This document shows, piece by piece, positions 20,099 through 28,212 of a stretch of 64,000 nucleotides of DNA. The translations under genes were made by a program, and so were the position numbers. Numbering within the stretch: the first letter of the stretch is position 1; every line of letters starts with the position of its first letter. Source of the stretch: Methylopila sp. 73B (lineage in GTDB: Bacteria > Pseudomonadota > Alphaproteobacteria > Rhizobiales > Methylopilaceae); the NCBI RefSeq assembly GCF_000526315.1, contig NZ_JAFV01000001.1:186001-250000 (forward strand), written 5' to 3'. A model generated the notes under the pieces. The model was not told the DNA's origin, made no database searches, and saw nothing but the letters and a program-made list of their open reading frames with translations.

Positions 20099-20379
20099 AG
20101 GTCGTTCTTTCTCAAGCCGCTGGTCGTGACGTCCAACGCCTTGCGACATTTCTCGAAAGCAGCGATCGAGCGTCCGCGCTGCGCGCCGTCAATCTAACCA
20201 AGACAGCGGCGACGACCCTCAGCGAGTTCGCCGACCGCGGCCCACGCATTTCCCCTTCCGGAATCCGCTGGCTTGTCGCGCCCTTCGGCTCCGCGGTCTA
20301 TCTCATCGACTACAGCATCGACGCGGACCGCGAGATCATCACCATTCTCCGCGTCCGCCACAGCCGCGAGCGGCGCTGA
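20095..20379 (+). CDS. ParE/RelE-family toxin
   Basis: 94 residues starting at a TTG (20095) that overlaps the antitoxin stop (TTTTGA), typical of translationally coupled toxin-antitoxin pairs. The sequence KVVLSQAAGRDVQRLATFLE with RAVNLTKTAATTLSEFADRG and a C-terminal YSIDADREIITILRVRHSRE follows the ParE fold: two N-terminal helices, then strands ending in the conserved I-L-R-V-x-H-x-R-x segment. ParE proteins poison gyrase; RelE relatives cut mRNA. The target here is not known. If the antitoxin frameshift is real, the toxin must be inactive, silent or neutralised by another antitoxin. Confidence 0.8.
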   Translation: MKVVLSQAAGRDVQRLATFLESSDRASALRAVNLTKTAATTLSEFADRGPRISPSGIRWLVAPFGSAVYLIDYSIDADREIITILRVRHSRERR

Positions 20380-20482
20380 ACGGGCGTTTTCGCACACGCG
20401 TCTTTGAGCCGGCGCGCCTTCACGCCGCCGCCGCGGTCCGTCATGGATCAGGTCTTCCATCCCTGCGCGAGGATCGCCGCCC

Positions 20483-21091
20483 ATGAAGCCTCTGTCGTTC
20501 GTTCTCGCCGCCGCCCTGCTCGCGGCAGCGCCCGTGGCCTCGTTCGCGCAGGAGACGCCCGGCGTGAAGGACGCCACGCGCGTCGCGGCAGGGACCTACA
20601 AGGTCGATCCGAACCACACCCAGGTGGTCTGGTCCGTGGACCACATGGGCTTCTCCACGCTTTATGGGGCCTTCGGTCAGCCGAGCGGCAGCCTGACGCT
20701 GGACCCGAAGGCGCCCGGCGACGCGAAGCTCTCGATCGAGTTTCCGATCAGCGGGCTGACCGTCACCTCCGAGAAGTTCGCAGCCCACCTCAAGACCGCC
20801 GAGCTGTTCGACGCCGCCAAGTTCCCGAAGGCGACCTTCGTCTCCACCAAGGTCGAAGCCTCGGGCGACACCGCGAAGATCACCGGCGACCTGACCCTCC
20901 ACGGCGTGACCAAGCCGGTGACGCTCGACGCCACGTTCCACGGGGCGGGCGCGAACCCGATGTCGAAGGCCGAAACGGTTGGATTCTCCGCCACCGCCAA
21001 GCTGAAGCGCAGCGAGTTCGGCCTTGGCGCCTTCGTGCCCGTGGTCTCCGACGAAGTCGACCTCAAGCTGACAGCCGCATTCGAGAAATAG
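20483..21091 (+). CDS. YceI-family periplasmic protein
   Basis: 202 residues with a signal peptide (MKPLSFVLAAALLAAAPVAS, cut after FAQ). The mature domain shows the YceI lipocalin-like pattern: GTYKVDPNHTQVVWSVDHMG, FSTLYGAFGQPSGSLTLDP, LFDAAKFPKATFVSTKVE, ITGDLTLHGVTKPVTLDATF and RSEFGLGAFVPVVSDEVDLK. YceI proteins bind isoprenoid-type lipids in the periplasm and are often induced by base or osmotic stress; the ligand here is unknown. It stands alone between the toxin gene and a terminator hairpin. Confidence 0.93.
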   Translation: MKPLSFVLAAALLAAAPVASFAQETPGVKDATRVAAGTYKVDPNHTQVVWSVDHMGFSTLYGAFGQPSGSLTLDPKAPGDAKLSIEFPISGLTVTSEKFAAHLKTAELFDAAKFPKATFVSTKVEASGDTAKITGDLTLHGVTKPVTLDATFHGAGANPMSKAETVGFSATAKLKRSEFGLGAFVPVVSDEVDLKLTAAFEK

Positions 21092-21172
21092 AAGGACGGT
21101 CCCCGGCCATGTGGCGCGATGCCGAAAGTGGGCCGGCCGCTCAGCGATGACTGAATCGTAGACATTCTCCAA

Positions 21173-21201
21173 CCAGACCGCCAGAACTTCAGGCGGTCTG
21201 G
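21173..21201 (+). terminator. Intrinsic terminator after yceI-like gene
   Basis: CCAGACCGCC and GGCGGTCTGG make a 10-bp stem with a nine-base loop, followed directly by GTTTTTAG. It lies 81 bases after the YceI-family stop. Confidence 0.88.
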
Positions 21202-21238
21202 GTTTTTAGCCCGGTGTTGCGGTCATTGGGGGATGTAA

Positions 21239-22900
21239 TTGCCAAGCGATCAGGAGCATGGTGCAGCACCGATAGGTGAGTTACTCGACGTCTCTGACTT
21301 TCAGCTGGCGCTCGAACGTATGTTTGCGGAAAGGTCTATAGACCGTCTGACCGAGGCCGTTGAAGCGGCGGCCTCAACCGAAGGATCGGCGGACCCGTTC
21401 GAAACGTTGCTGAGCAGAGCGCTCGAGTCGGGGGATGTTGATCAAGCCCTCACGATGCTGACCGTGAAAGCGCGAAGCGGCTCATTTCCTGTTGTCGGCC
21501 AAGCCGTGGAAGGCTTGGCGGCCCGACTTCAGAACGAGGCGGGCGAGATCGCAGCGCTCTGTACCAGCTTTGCGGTATCCCGAGATAAAGGGGGCGTCGG
21601 GGATGCGATCGCCTCTCGGCTGGCGGCTCTCGGCAGCGAAGCGCTTTGGACGCTGGCGGAGGCTCAACTGGCGAAGGCCTTGCCCGTTGAAAAGCTGGTC
21701 AACCTGGGACATGCGGCGCTCAAGGAAGGCCGGACCGAGACGATCCAGTTGTTTGCGCGCGCTGCGATGGCGACGAGGCTCGATCAGACGAACAGCGGTC
21801 CGAAGACTTTCTCCGTCCTTAAGAAGCTGCTGATGCAGCTCATTTTCATTGACCGGAAACATGACGTCAAGCGCGTCTCGGCCTTGATGAGAGCCTGCAA
21901 CTCTGGAGACGATCGACGGACGCGGGCCGGTCTGTTGCCCGAAGAGCATAAGATTCGCATGAAGTGGATGCGAAGCCGGGCTTCAAGCCATCGCTCGGCG
22001 CCTCAAGATCAAGATCAAGATCAAGATCAAGATCAAGACGAGGCCGATCCGATCGAACCTGCGGACGCGGCGGTGAGCGGCGCGGGCTGGAGGTCCTGGG
22101 CGCGTCCATGGAACATCGAAACGTTTCAGTTCCGTGCGATGGTGCTGACGGCCGTACCCGATTTTAGGACGGTCGACCCGCTTCCTGAAGCAAAGGACAT
22201 CGAGTTTCTTCGGAGAAGCGCCGCTCATGGCAGGCAGCCCATCCCTAAGACCATCCATCAGGTTTGGATCGGCCACCGTCCCCCACCTGAGCGATCAAAC
22301 AGATTCTGGCGAGAATACGCGGAGAAGTACGGCTATGCTTACAAGCTTTGGAGGGATGGAGATCTCGCAGGCCTCGGCTTGAAGGAAGACGCGGACTATA
22401 AGTATTACGCGTCCCACCGCCTCTACGCCGCCGCCGTCGATATCGCCCGCATCCACATCCTCGCCGCGGAAGGGGGGATGTACGTGGACTCCGACATCAT
22501 CCCCTACGACATCGGCGTTGCGATGCACGATGTGCTGTCCATGCAGGGGGCGATGCTGCTTCCCGGAAAGACGATGAGGGACTTAGGTCGAGGCGCGTTC
22601 TTCTTCACCAACTCGATCATCGCGACGACCAAAGGCCATCCGATCATGGAAGCGATGAAGGGAGCGGTTCCGCGGGCGATCGCGAGGTTCGGTTACTTGC
22701 CGGCATGGTGGGTGACAGGCGCCTGCCTCCTGACCTGGGTGGCCCGCGGCAGCTTCTCCGTGATCGATCCGCTTCTCATCACCTCGACGCGGACGAGCCG
22801 CACCTTCGACGAGGTGATGGCCGATCTGCGCAAGCAGAGCGAGACGAGGCTCATTCTGTTCTGTCAGTTCAAGGAGTGGGCGAAGAAAGACCAACCCTAG
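21239..22900 (+). CDS. DXD glycosyltransferase (OCH1/GT32-like) with N-terminal helical region and Gln-Asp repeat
   Basis: 553 residues from TTG 21239, with GGGGGA six bases upstream; the next in-frame ATG is 21320. Residues 1-230 are helical and of unknown family. Residues 256-267 are a pure (Gln-Asp)6 run encoded by a CAAGAT tandem repeat. From about residue 335 comes a DXD sugar-binding transferase domain: IPKTIHQVWIGHRPPPERSN, YGYAYKLWRDGDL, YAAAVDIARIHILAAEGGMY, then D417-S418-D419, the metal/nucleotide-sugar motif. No signal peptide is seen, so it is cytoplasmic. It probably glycosylates a surface polymer or protein. The GC content is somewhat lower than neighbouring genes. No polysaccharide genes lie nearby. 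Confidence 0.8.
   Translation: MPSDQEHGAAPIGELLDVSDFQLALERMFAERSIDRLTEAVEAAASTEGSADPFETLLSRALESGDVDQALTMLTVKARSGSFPVVGQAVEGLAARLQNEAGEIAALCTSFAVSRDKGGVGDAIASRLAALGSEALWTLAEAQLAKALPVEKLVNLGHAALKEGRTETIQLFARAAMATRLDQTNSGPKTFSVLKKLLMQLIFIDRKHDVKRVSALMRACNSGDDRRTRAGLLPEEHKIRMKWMRSRASSHRSAPQDQDQDQDQDQDEADPIEPADAAVSGAGWRSWARPWNIETFQFRAMVLTAVPDFRTVDPLPEAKDIEFLRRSAAHGRQPIPKTIHQVWIGHRPPPERSNRFWREYAEKYGYAYKLWRDGDLAGLGLKEDADYKYYASHRLYAAAVDIARIHILAAEGGMYVDSDIIPYDIGVAMHDVLSMQGAMLLPGKTMRDLGRGAFFFTNSIIATTKGHPIMEAMKGAVPRAIARFGYLPAWWVTGACLLTWVARGSFSVIDPLLITSTRTSRTFDEVMADLRKQSETRLILFCQFKEWAKKDQP
22004..22039 (+). repeat. Hexanucleotide tandem repeat (CAAGAT)x6 inside the glycosyltransferase gene
   Basis: Five exact CAAGAT copies and a sixth ending CAAGAC encode (Gln-Asp)6. 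Because the unit is six bases, copy-number change alters linker length by two residues without breaking the frame. Confidence 0.95.
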
Positions 22901-22960
22901 CTCAGACCTTCCGGTCGGCGGCCCGCCGCCGCGAAACCTCCCTGAGGAAGCCGACGCTGC

Positions 22961-24280
22961 TCAGCGCTGCGCGCTGAGCTTTTCCAGCTGCTTCAGGCCG
23001 GCCTCGCAGGCTTCGAAGCTCGCGGTCGCGGCGGTCCAGTCCTGCGCCTTCACGGCCGTCATCATGCGCGTCGCGTCGCGGCGGAAGCTGTCGCGCAGAC
23101 GGATGACCTCGTCGGAGGCCGCGCCGTCGAGGCGGGCGCCGAAGCCATCGGCGTCGAAGGTCGGGCCGGAGAGCCCGACGAGGGCGGCCGCGAGCTTGCG
23201 GTGAGCGACGCCGGCGTCCGCGGGCAGGCGGGCGAGGGCGTAGTTCTCGACGCCCTTGGCCGCGCCGGCCTCGACGCCGGCCATGGCGGCCTCTTCGGCC
23301 AGCACCAGCTTGCCGAGCGCGGCGTCGATTTCGCCGCGGGTCTTGCGGGCGGTCTCGGCGATGCGCGTGACGTTCTCCGAGATTTCGTTGGTGGCGGCGC
23401 GCTGCTGGCCGAGCACCTCGGCGAGCGCGTTGAGGTTGTTCGAAATCAGGGTCACCTGCTCGCCGACGGAGCCGACCTTTGCGCCGGTCGTGCGGATGAT
23501 GGTCTCGCCGGACGCGACGACCTGCGCGCTCTCCGCCGTCGCCGCCTTGATGGCGTTGGTTTCTTCGGTCAGCGTCGCGATGCGGCCGCGGATTTGCTCC
23601 GTCGCCTTCGCGGTCTGGCCGGACAGCGACTTGACCTCGTTCGCGACCACGGCGAAGCCGCGGCCGGCCTCGCCGGCGCGCGCCGCCTCGATGGTGGCGT
23701 TCAGGGCGAGCAGGTTGGTCTGGCTGGAGATCGCCTCGATCATCCCGGCCATGTCGGCGATCTGGCGGACGGCGTCCTCGAGCACGCCGATGCGGGCCGC
23801 GATGGCGGCGACGCGCTCGCGGATCGCGTCCATCGATTCCGCGGCGTGCCGCATCTCGTCGACGCAGGACGCGGTCTCCGCCTGGGCGGAGACGGCGTCG
23901 TCCGCGCCGGTGCGGCTGGTGGCGGACAGTTCCGAGATCGAGTTGGCGAGCTCCTCGACGGCGCTCGCGATCGCCGAGGTGCTCTCGGCGACCTGGCGCA
24001 CGTCGTGCGTCACCCAGCCGACGCCCGTTCCCGTGGCGGCGGCGTTCGCGGCGAAGCCGACGACGGAGTCCAGGTCGGCGCGCTGGCGGCGCTCCAGTTC
24101 TTCGGCGAAGGCCTTCAGGGCCGCGCCCACGTCGCCTGCTGGCCACTGCGCGACCGGGGCGCCGCGCTTCAGCGCGTCGAGCGCGGCGATCAGCGTGGTG
24201 TGGTCGACGATCGCGGCGCTCTCCGGCGCGCGCTCCACGGCGACGGCGGCTTTCGCCGAGCGGCCAAAACCGAAGGTCAT
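22961..24280 (-). CDS. Soluble methyl-accepting chemotaxis protein
   Basis: 439 residues with no transmembrane segment, so a cytoplasmic chemoreceptor. The signalling hairpin tip is [20 protein letters not shown] followed by [20 protein letters not shown] and [20 protein letters not shown], which is the part that contacts CheA and CheW. Flanking heptads ([20 protein letters not shown]) form the methylation bundle. The C-terminal 110 residues ([14 protein letters not shown] onward) are helical and might be a degenerate ligand-binding domain such as CZB, but I cannot identify its metal ligands. The sensed signal is unknown. The gene converges on the glycosyltransferase gene. Confidence 0.93.
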   Translation of the reverse strand: MTFGFGRSAKAAVAVERAPESAAIVDHTTLIAALDALKRGAPVAQWPAGDVGAALKAFAEELERRQRADLDSVVGFAANAAATGTGVGWVTHDVRQVAESTSAIASAVEELANSISELSATSRTGADDAVSAQAETASCVDEMRHAAESMDAIRERVAAIAARIGVLEDAVRQIADMAGMIEAISSQTNLLALNATIEAARAGEAGRGFAVVANEVKSLSGQTAKATEQIRGRIATLTEETNAIKAATAESAQVVASGETIIRTTGAKVGSVGEQVTLISNNLNALAEVLGQQRAATNEISENVTRIAETARKTRGEIDAALGKLVLAEEAAMAGVEAGAAKGVENYALARLPADAGVAHRKLAAALVGLSGPTFDADGFGARLDGAASDEVIRLRDSFRRDATRMMTAVKAQDWTAATASFEACEAGLKQLEKLSAQR

Positions 24281-24389
24281 CTGCGTTCCCCCAAACCGTC
24301 CCGGCGCGGCGCCGACTCCGCGGCGCTCACGCGTCTCTACTCGGGAAAATATCCTAACGAGTCGGCGTTAACGCATCGTCACAGGCGAC

Positions 24390-25094
24390 TCACCGCACGA
24401 TCGACCACCGCGCCTGAACCTCGACGCGTAGCTCCTGCTCGCCCGCGGCGACCGGAGTCGGGGCGGGCGCGGCGTCCATCGCCTTCGCGCGCATGGCCTG
24501 GGGCCGGACGGGAGGCTCGGCGCCGCCGCTCTCCGCGATCGAGAGCACCTCGCCGAGCTTCGCGCCCGCCGCCTCGGCATAGAGCTCGGCCTTGCGGCGG
24601 GCGTCGGCGATCGCGGCCTTGCGGGCCTCGTCCAGCCGCTTGTCGGCGTCCGACACCTCGAAGACGAGGCTCTCGAGCTGGTTGGAGCCGGCCTGCACCA
24701 GTTGGTCGAGCAGCGCGCCCAGTCGGTCGAGCTCGCGCACCCGGACCGTGACGGCGTTGCGGGCCTCATAGGCCACGAGCTTCGGCGAGCGGCCGTCGGC
24801 GTAGTCGTACTGCGGCTGGAGGCCGAGCGCCGAGGTCGCGACGTCGCGGTCCTCGATCCTGGCGGCCTTCAGCGCCGCGAAGACCTTGGTCATGGCCGTC
24901 GCGTTTGCGGCGAGCGCCGCGCCGGCCGTCTGGGCCCGGGTCACGACGCCGCTCGTCACGGCCGCTCGGTCCGGCGTCGCCGCGACCACGCCTTCGCCCG
25001 TGACGCTGACGGCCGGCGGCTCGCGCGTCTCCTGCGCGAAGGCGGCGTTTGGAAGAAGCGAGAGCGCGAGAAGGGCGACGGCGCAGGCGCGCAT
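24390..25094 (-). CDS. SIMPL domain (DUF541) periplasmic protein
   Basis: 234 residues from ATG 25094 with a signal peptide (MRACAVALLALSLLPNAAFA). The mature protein has the SIMPL/DUF541 layout: VSVTGEGVVAATPDRAAVTS, AALAANATAMTKVFAALKAA, GLQPQYDY, and the conserved VAYEARNAVTVRVRELDRLG, then DARRKAELYAEAAGAKLGEV. Relatives include E. coli YggE, linked to oxidative stress, and Brucella BP26. The biochemical role is not defined. It is divergent from the DUF892 gene, with 214 bases between them. Confidence 0.9.
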   Translation of the reverse strand: MRACAVALLALSLLPNAAFAQETREPPAVSVTGEGVVAATPDRAAVTSGVVTRAQTAGAALAANATAMTKVFAALKAARIEDRDVATSALGLQPQYDYADGRSPKLVAYEARNAVTVRVRELDRLGALLDQLVQAGSNQLESLVFEVSDADKRLDEARKAAIADARRKAELYAEAAGAKLGEVLSIAESGGAEPPVRPQAMRAKAMDAAPAPTPVAAGEQELRVEVQARWSIVR

Positions 25095-25215
25095 GGGCGA
25101 TCCTCTTGAGTTTCGAACGACCCCCACGGCCGTTCGCGACGATGCTGACCCCGTCATTGCGTCGCCGGTAGGGCCTCGCGCAAGCGAACGGTCGACAAAT
25201 TCATGTGCGCAGCCC

Positions 25216-25240
25216 GGAACGACCCGCCGCCTGAGATGTT
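25216..25240 (+). promoter_or_regulatory. Candidate EcfG (general stress response) promoter for the DUF892 gene
   Basis: GGAAC at 25216-25220, a 16-base spacer, then TGTT at 25237-25240. This matches the alphaproteobacterial EcfG pattern GGAAC-N16/17-CGTT except for one base. It would give a leader of about 60 bases before the DUF892 gene. Confidence 0.5.
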
Positions 25241-25308
25241 GATTCCTCGACGGCGCCGCGAAGACATCAGCGGCGCGACGAAACGAAACGACTGTCAGGA
25301 GGCAAGCT

Positions 25309-25812
25309 ATGGGTCTTTTTTCAAAAGACATTAAGACGATGGACGACCTTTTCGTGCATCAGCTCCAGGACGTGTATTACGCCGAGAAGCAGATCTTGTC
25401 GGCCCTGCCGAAGATGATCGACAAAGCGACGAACCCGTCGCTGAAGCAGGGACTGCAGAGCCATCTCGCCGAGACCGAGACGCACGTGCAGCGGCTCGAG
25501 CAGGTGTTCGAGATGCACGGCGCCGAGATCAAGACCACGAAGTGCCCCGCGATCAACGGCATCATCGAGGAGGCCAACGAAGTGGCCGGCGACGTGGAGG
25601 ACAAGCAGGTTCTCGACGCGGCGATCATCGCCTCGGCGCAGGCCGTCGAGCATTATGAGATCACCCGCTATGGCACGCTCGTCGCCTGGGCGAAGCAGCT
25701 TGGGCGGGCCGATTGCGCCGCCGTGCTGGAGCAGACCCTCCGCGAGGAGAAGTCGGCCGACACCAAGCTCACGGCGCTTGCGACCGGCGGCGTCAACCGC
25801 GCCGCGGCCTGA
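25309..25812 (+). CDS. YciE/YciF-type ferritin-like protein (DUF892)
   Basis: 167 residues matching DUF892: MDDLFVHQLQDVYYAEKQIL, ALPKMIDKATNPSLKQGLQS, HLAETETHVQRLEQVFEMHG and AIIASAQAVEHYEITRYGTL. The four-helix bundle carries regularly placed Glu and His (YYAEKQ, ETETHVQR, VEHYE) that could form a di-iron site. Such proteins are typical general stress response genes in alphaproteobacteria, in keeping with the EcfG-like promoter upstream. AGGAGG lies seven bases before the ATG. Two terminator-like hairpins follow. Confidence 0.93.
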   Translation: MGLFSKDIKTMDDLFVHQLQDVYYAEKQILSALPKMIDKATNPSLKQGLQSHLAETETHVQRLEQVFEMHGAEIKTTKCPAINGIIEEANEVAGDVEDKQVLDAAIIASAQAVEHYEITRYGTLVAWAKQLGRADCAAVLEQTLREEKSADTKLTALATGGVNRAAA

Positions 25813-25825
25813 TCGCTGAACGCAA

Positions 25826-25858
25826 GAAGCCCGGCCGCCGTCAAGGCGACCGGGCTTC
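25826..25858 (+). terminator. Terminator hairpin after the DUF892 gene
   Basis: GAAGCCCGG pairs with CCGGGCTTC with an inner CGCC/GGCG helix. It starts 14 bases after the stop; a short GCTT follows. Confidence 0.7.
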
Positions 25859-25872
25859 GCTTAGATCGAAGG

Positions 25873-25903
25873 GAAAACCCGTCTGTCAGCCAGGCGGGTT
25901 TTC
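25873..25903. terminator. Second hairpin, possibly bidirectional terminator
   Basis: GAAAACCCG and CGGGTTTTC form a 9-bp stem with A and T runs on each side, lying between the convergent DUF892 and DUF6481 genes, so it could work for either strand. Confidence 0.75.
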
Positions 25904-25911
25904 TTGTGTCG

Positions 25912-26361
25912 TCAGCCCGCCCGACGCGCCTTGCGCGCGGGATAGGCCGAATCAGCTCCGCCGCTCATCCGCATGATGTCAGCTGCGAGAGCGCGGGCGG
26001 CGAGGGTCGTCGCGGTGATCTTCTTGTTGGCCTCGGCGGCCTTCTTCGCGGCCTCGGCGGCGACGCGCTTCTCTTCCTCGGCGAGGCGGGCGGCCTCGGC
26101 GGCCTCCTCCTTGGCGCGACGCTTCGCTTCGATCATCTCGGCGATTCGGCGCTCCTCCGCGAGCTTCGCCTCCATCACGCGACGGCGCTCTTCTTCCTTG
26201 GCCCGCTCACGGGCCTCGCGGGCGGCGGCGATCGCCGCGCGCTCGGCCATCCGCTTCTTCGCGGCCGGATCTTCGGCGGCGGTGCGGAAACGGGCGAGCA
26301 AATCCTTCTTGGCCTCGAGCGATGCGTTGCGACGGGACTCGAAGCTGTCGTCTTTCAGCAT
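25912..26361 (-). CDS. DUF6481-like coiled-coil protein
   Basis: 149 residues from ATG 26361 (MLKDDSFESRRNASLEAKKD). Nearly the whole protein is one charged Ala/Glu/Lys/Arg helix (REARERAKEEERRRVMEAKL, RRAKEEAAEAARLAEEEKRV), so an extended coiled coil is likely. The N-terminus FESRRNASLEAKKDLLARFR fits a small alphaproteobacterial family of unknown function (DUF6481). It is soluble, with no signal peptide. A longer reading reaches 26487 but adds only unlikely sequence. Confidence 0.72.
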   Translation of the reverse strand: MLKDDSFESRRNASLEAKKDLLARFRTAAEDPAAKKRMAERAAIAAAREARERAKEEERRRVMEAKLAEERRIAEMIEAKRRAKEEAAEAARLAEEEKRVAAEAAKKAAEANKKITATTLAARALAADIMRMSGGADSAYPARKARRAG

Positions 26362-26519
26362 GTGTGACGCTGACCTTCCGATGGGTTTGATAGAAGCGCG
26401 CCTGACATAAGTGGCGCGCGGGCAAATGACAATTGCAATTGGCGCAACCGTGGGATCTTGAGCACGCAGGCGTGGTGCGCCGGGCACAGATGCGGCGTGC
26501 TGAGGTCACCCTAACAGAA

Positions 26520-26559
26520 AAACGGGCCGGCCGCGACGTCTGTCGCGACCGGCCCGTTT
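26520..26559 (-). terminator. Terminator of the tctACB operon
   Basis: AAACGGGCCGG pairs with CCGGCCCGTTT, with an inner CGCGAC/GTCGCG helix over a GTCT loop. It lies 22 bases beyond the tctB stop on the minus strand, where the stem is followed by TTTCTG. Confidence 0.85.
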
Positions 26560-26581
26560 GGGCGTCGAATGGAGCGAGGTT

Positions 26582-27112
26582 CTAGAAGCCGAAGGCGGCC
26601 TCGAGCGGACCCTTCGGCAGCGGCACCAGGAACCACACCTCGAACATCAGGAAGCTGACGATCGAGACGCCGCCGGCGACCGCGATCGCCTTCCACAGCG
26701 GGAACTTGCCGACGAACAGCATGAACGCCGCGATATAGAGCGCCGACGACACGTAGATGCCGATGAAGGCGATCGCCGCGACGTAGACGACCGCGGGGAC
26801 GAAGATCGCCGACATGCGGCCGAAGCCCTGCACGCTGGTCATCGGCGTCGCGCCGTCTTGGGAGGCGGGCAGAGCGCGGATTAGGTTCACGACGCTCGCG
26901 AGGGCCATGACCACGGCCACGTAGAACGGGAAGTATCCCGGGGCCGGCCCTTCGTTCTCCCGCCACTCGAAGCCGAGGCGGATGCTGTCGGCGATCACGA
27001 TCCCGCTCGCGGCGAGGAACAGCAGCGCGACGCCGATGTCCGCGACGCGCATGCTGACGAGAGGCTTTTCGGCCTCGACGTCGTGGATCTGGTCCGGATT
27101 GATGGCGCTCAT
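26582..27112 (-). CDS. tctB: Tripartite tricarboxylate transporter small membrane subunit TctB
   Basis: 176 residues with about five hydrophobic segments (VADIGVALLFLAASGIVIAD, FPFYVAVVMALASVVNLI, IFVPAVVYVAAIAFIGIYVS, IAVAGGVSIVSFLMFEVWFL). The EWRENEGPAPGYFPFY loop is typical of TctB. TctB pairs with the large membrane protein TctA and a periplasmic binding protein to take up a carboxylate, driven by an ion gradient. It is the last gene of the operon, 30 bases after tctC, and a terminator follows. Confidence 0.9.
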   Translation of the reverse strand: MSAINPDQIHDVEAEKPLVSMRVADIGVALLFLAASGIVIADSIRLGFEWRENEGPAPGYFPFYVAVVMALASVVNLIRALPASQDGATPMTSVQGFGRMSAIFVPAVVYVAAIAFIGIYVSSALYIAAFMLFVGKFPLWKAIAVAGGVSIVSFLMFEVWFLVPLPKGPLEAAFGF

Positions 27113-27142
27113 GCGCGTGGTTCCTCGCCCGCGTCGTCGGGG

Positions 27143-28162
27143 TTACTGCGCGCTGGCTGCCAGGAAGCCCGCGCCCTGCATCAGCGTGCGATGCTTGGCT
27201 TCGGCGTCCGTCAACCAGGCTTCGAAGTCGGCGCCGGTCATGGTCGTCTGGTTGAAGGCGCCCTTCTCCATGAACTCCTTCCAGTCCGGAGTCTCCATCA
27301 CCTTCTTGAGGAGGTCGGAGTAGAAGGCGACCTGCTCGGGGGTCGCGTTCTTGGTGGTGAAGATGCCGCGCAGCATCTGGTAGTGCGTCGGCAGCCCGCT
27401 TTCCTCGCAGGTCGGGATGTCGGCCCACGACTGCGTCTCGGTCACCTTCTGCGTGTAGGTCGAGCGCTTGGTGTCGAAGATGCAGAGCGGGCGGAGCTGC
27501 CCGCCGCGCCACTGCGCCACCGCCTCGATCGGGTTGTTGACCGAGGAGTCGACGTGGCCGCCGACGAGCTGGACCGCGACCTTGCCGCCGCCGTCGTAGG
27601 GCACGTAGGTGAACTTCTTGCCCCCGGTCTCGTGCTCGATCGCGGTGGTGATGATCTGGTCTTCCTGCTTGGAGCCTGTGCCGCCCATCTTGAACTGGCG
27701 GTCGGGCGCCTCCTTCACCGCGTCGACGTACTCCTTGGCGGTCTTGTAGGGCTTCTCGGCGTTCACCCAGAGGATGAACTGATCGAGCGCCATCATCCGG
27801 ACCGGCTTCATCTCCTTCCAGTTGAAGGGCGTGCCGGTGCCGAGCGGGGTGGTGAACAGGTTCGAGAGCGTGATGATGATCTTGTGCGGATCGCTCGCGC
27901 TCGCCTTCATCTCGAGGAAGCCTTCGGCGCCCGCGCCGCCGCCCTTGTTGACGACGATGACGGGCTTCGACAGCAGCTCGTGCTTCTGGATCACGCCCTG
28001 GATGAAGCGGGCCATCTGGTCCGCGCCGCCGCCGGTGCCGGCGGGGATGATCAGCGTGACGGCCTTGGTCGGCTCCCAGGCCCAGGCCGGCGCCGCGGCG
28101 GCCGCCGCGAGGCCGACGGCGAGGCCGAGGCGCTTGGCTGCGCTCTTAAATGTCGTTTTCAT
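27143..28162 (-). CDS. tctC: Tripartite tricarboxylate transporter substrate-binding protein (TctC/Bug family)
   Basis: 339 residues from ATG 28162, which has AGGAGGG five bases upstream; a GTG six bases earlier is less likely. A signal peptide (LGLAVGLAAAAAAPAWA) leads to the Bug-type fold: VTLIIPAGTGGGADQMARFI, KPVIVVNKGGGAGAEGFLEM, YVPYDGGGKVAVQLVGGHVD. The protein captures the solute in the periplasm. The loop AGTGGGADQ and the GGGAGAEG loop bind carboxylates in known members, but the exact substrate cannot be read from sequence. Confidence 0.92.
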   Translation of the reverse strand: MKTTFKSAAKRLGLAVGLAAAAAAPAWAWEPTKAVTLIIPAGTGGGADQMARFIQGVIQKHELLSKPVIVVNKGGGAGAEGFLEMKASASDPHKIIITLSNLFTTPLGTGTPFNWKEMKPVRMMALDQFILWVNAEKPYKTAKEYVDAVKEAPDRQFKMGGTGSKQEDQIITTAIEHETGGKKFTYVPYDGGGKVAVQLVGGHVDSSVNNPIEAVAQWRGGQLRPLCIFDTKRSTYTQKVTETQSWADIPTCEESGLPTHYQMLRGIFTTKNATPEQVAFYSDLLKKVMETPDWKEFMEKGAFNQTTMTGADFEAWLTDAEAKHRTLMQGAGFLAASAQ

Positions 28163-28212
28163 GCTCACCCTCCTGATGCGCCGCGTGTCGCGCGGCGTCT
28201 GTCATCCGTTCC

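Noticed and set aside
22004-22039. CAAGAT tract as an on/off phase-variation switch
   Set aside because: A six-base unit cannot shift the reading frame, so only linker length can vary.
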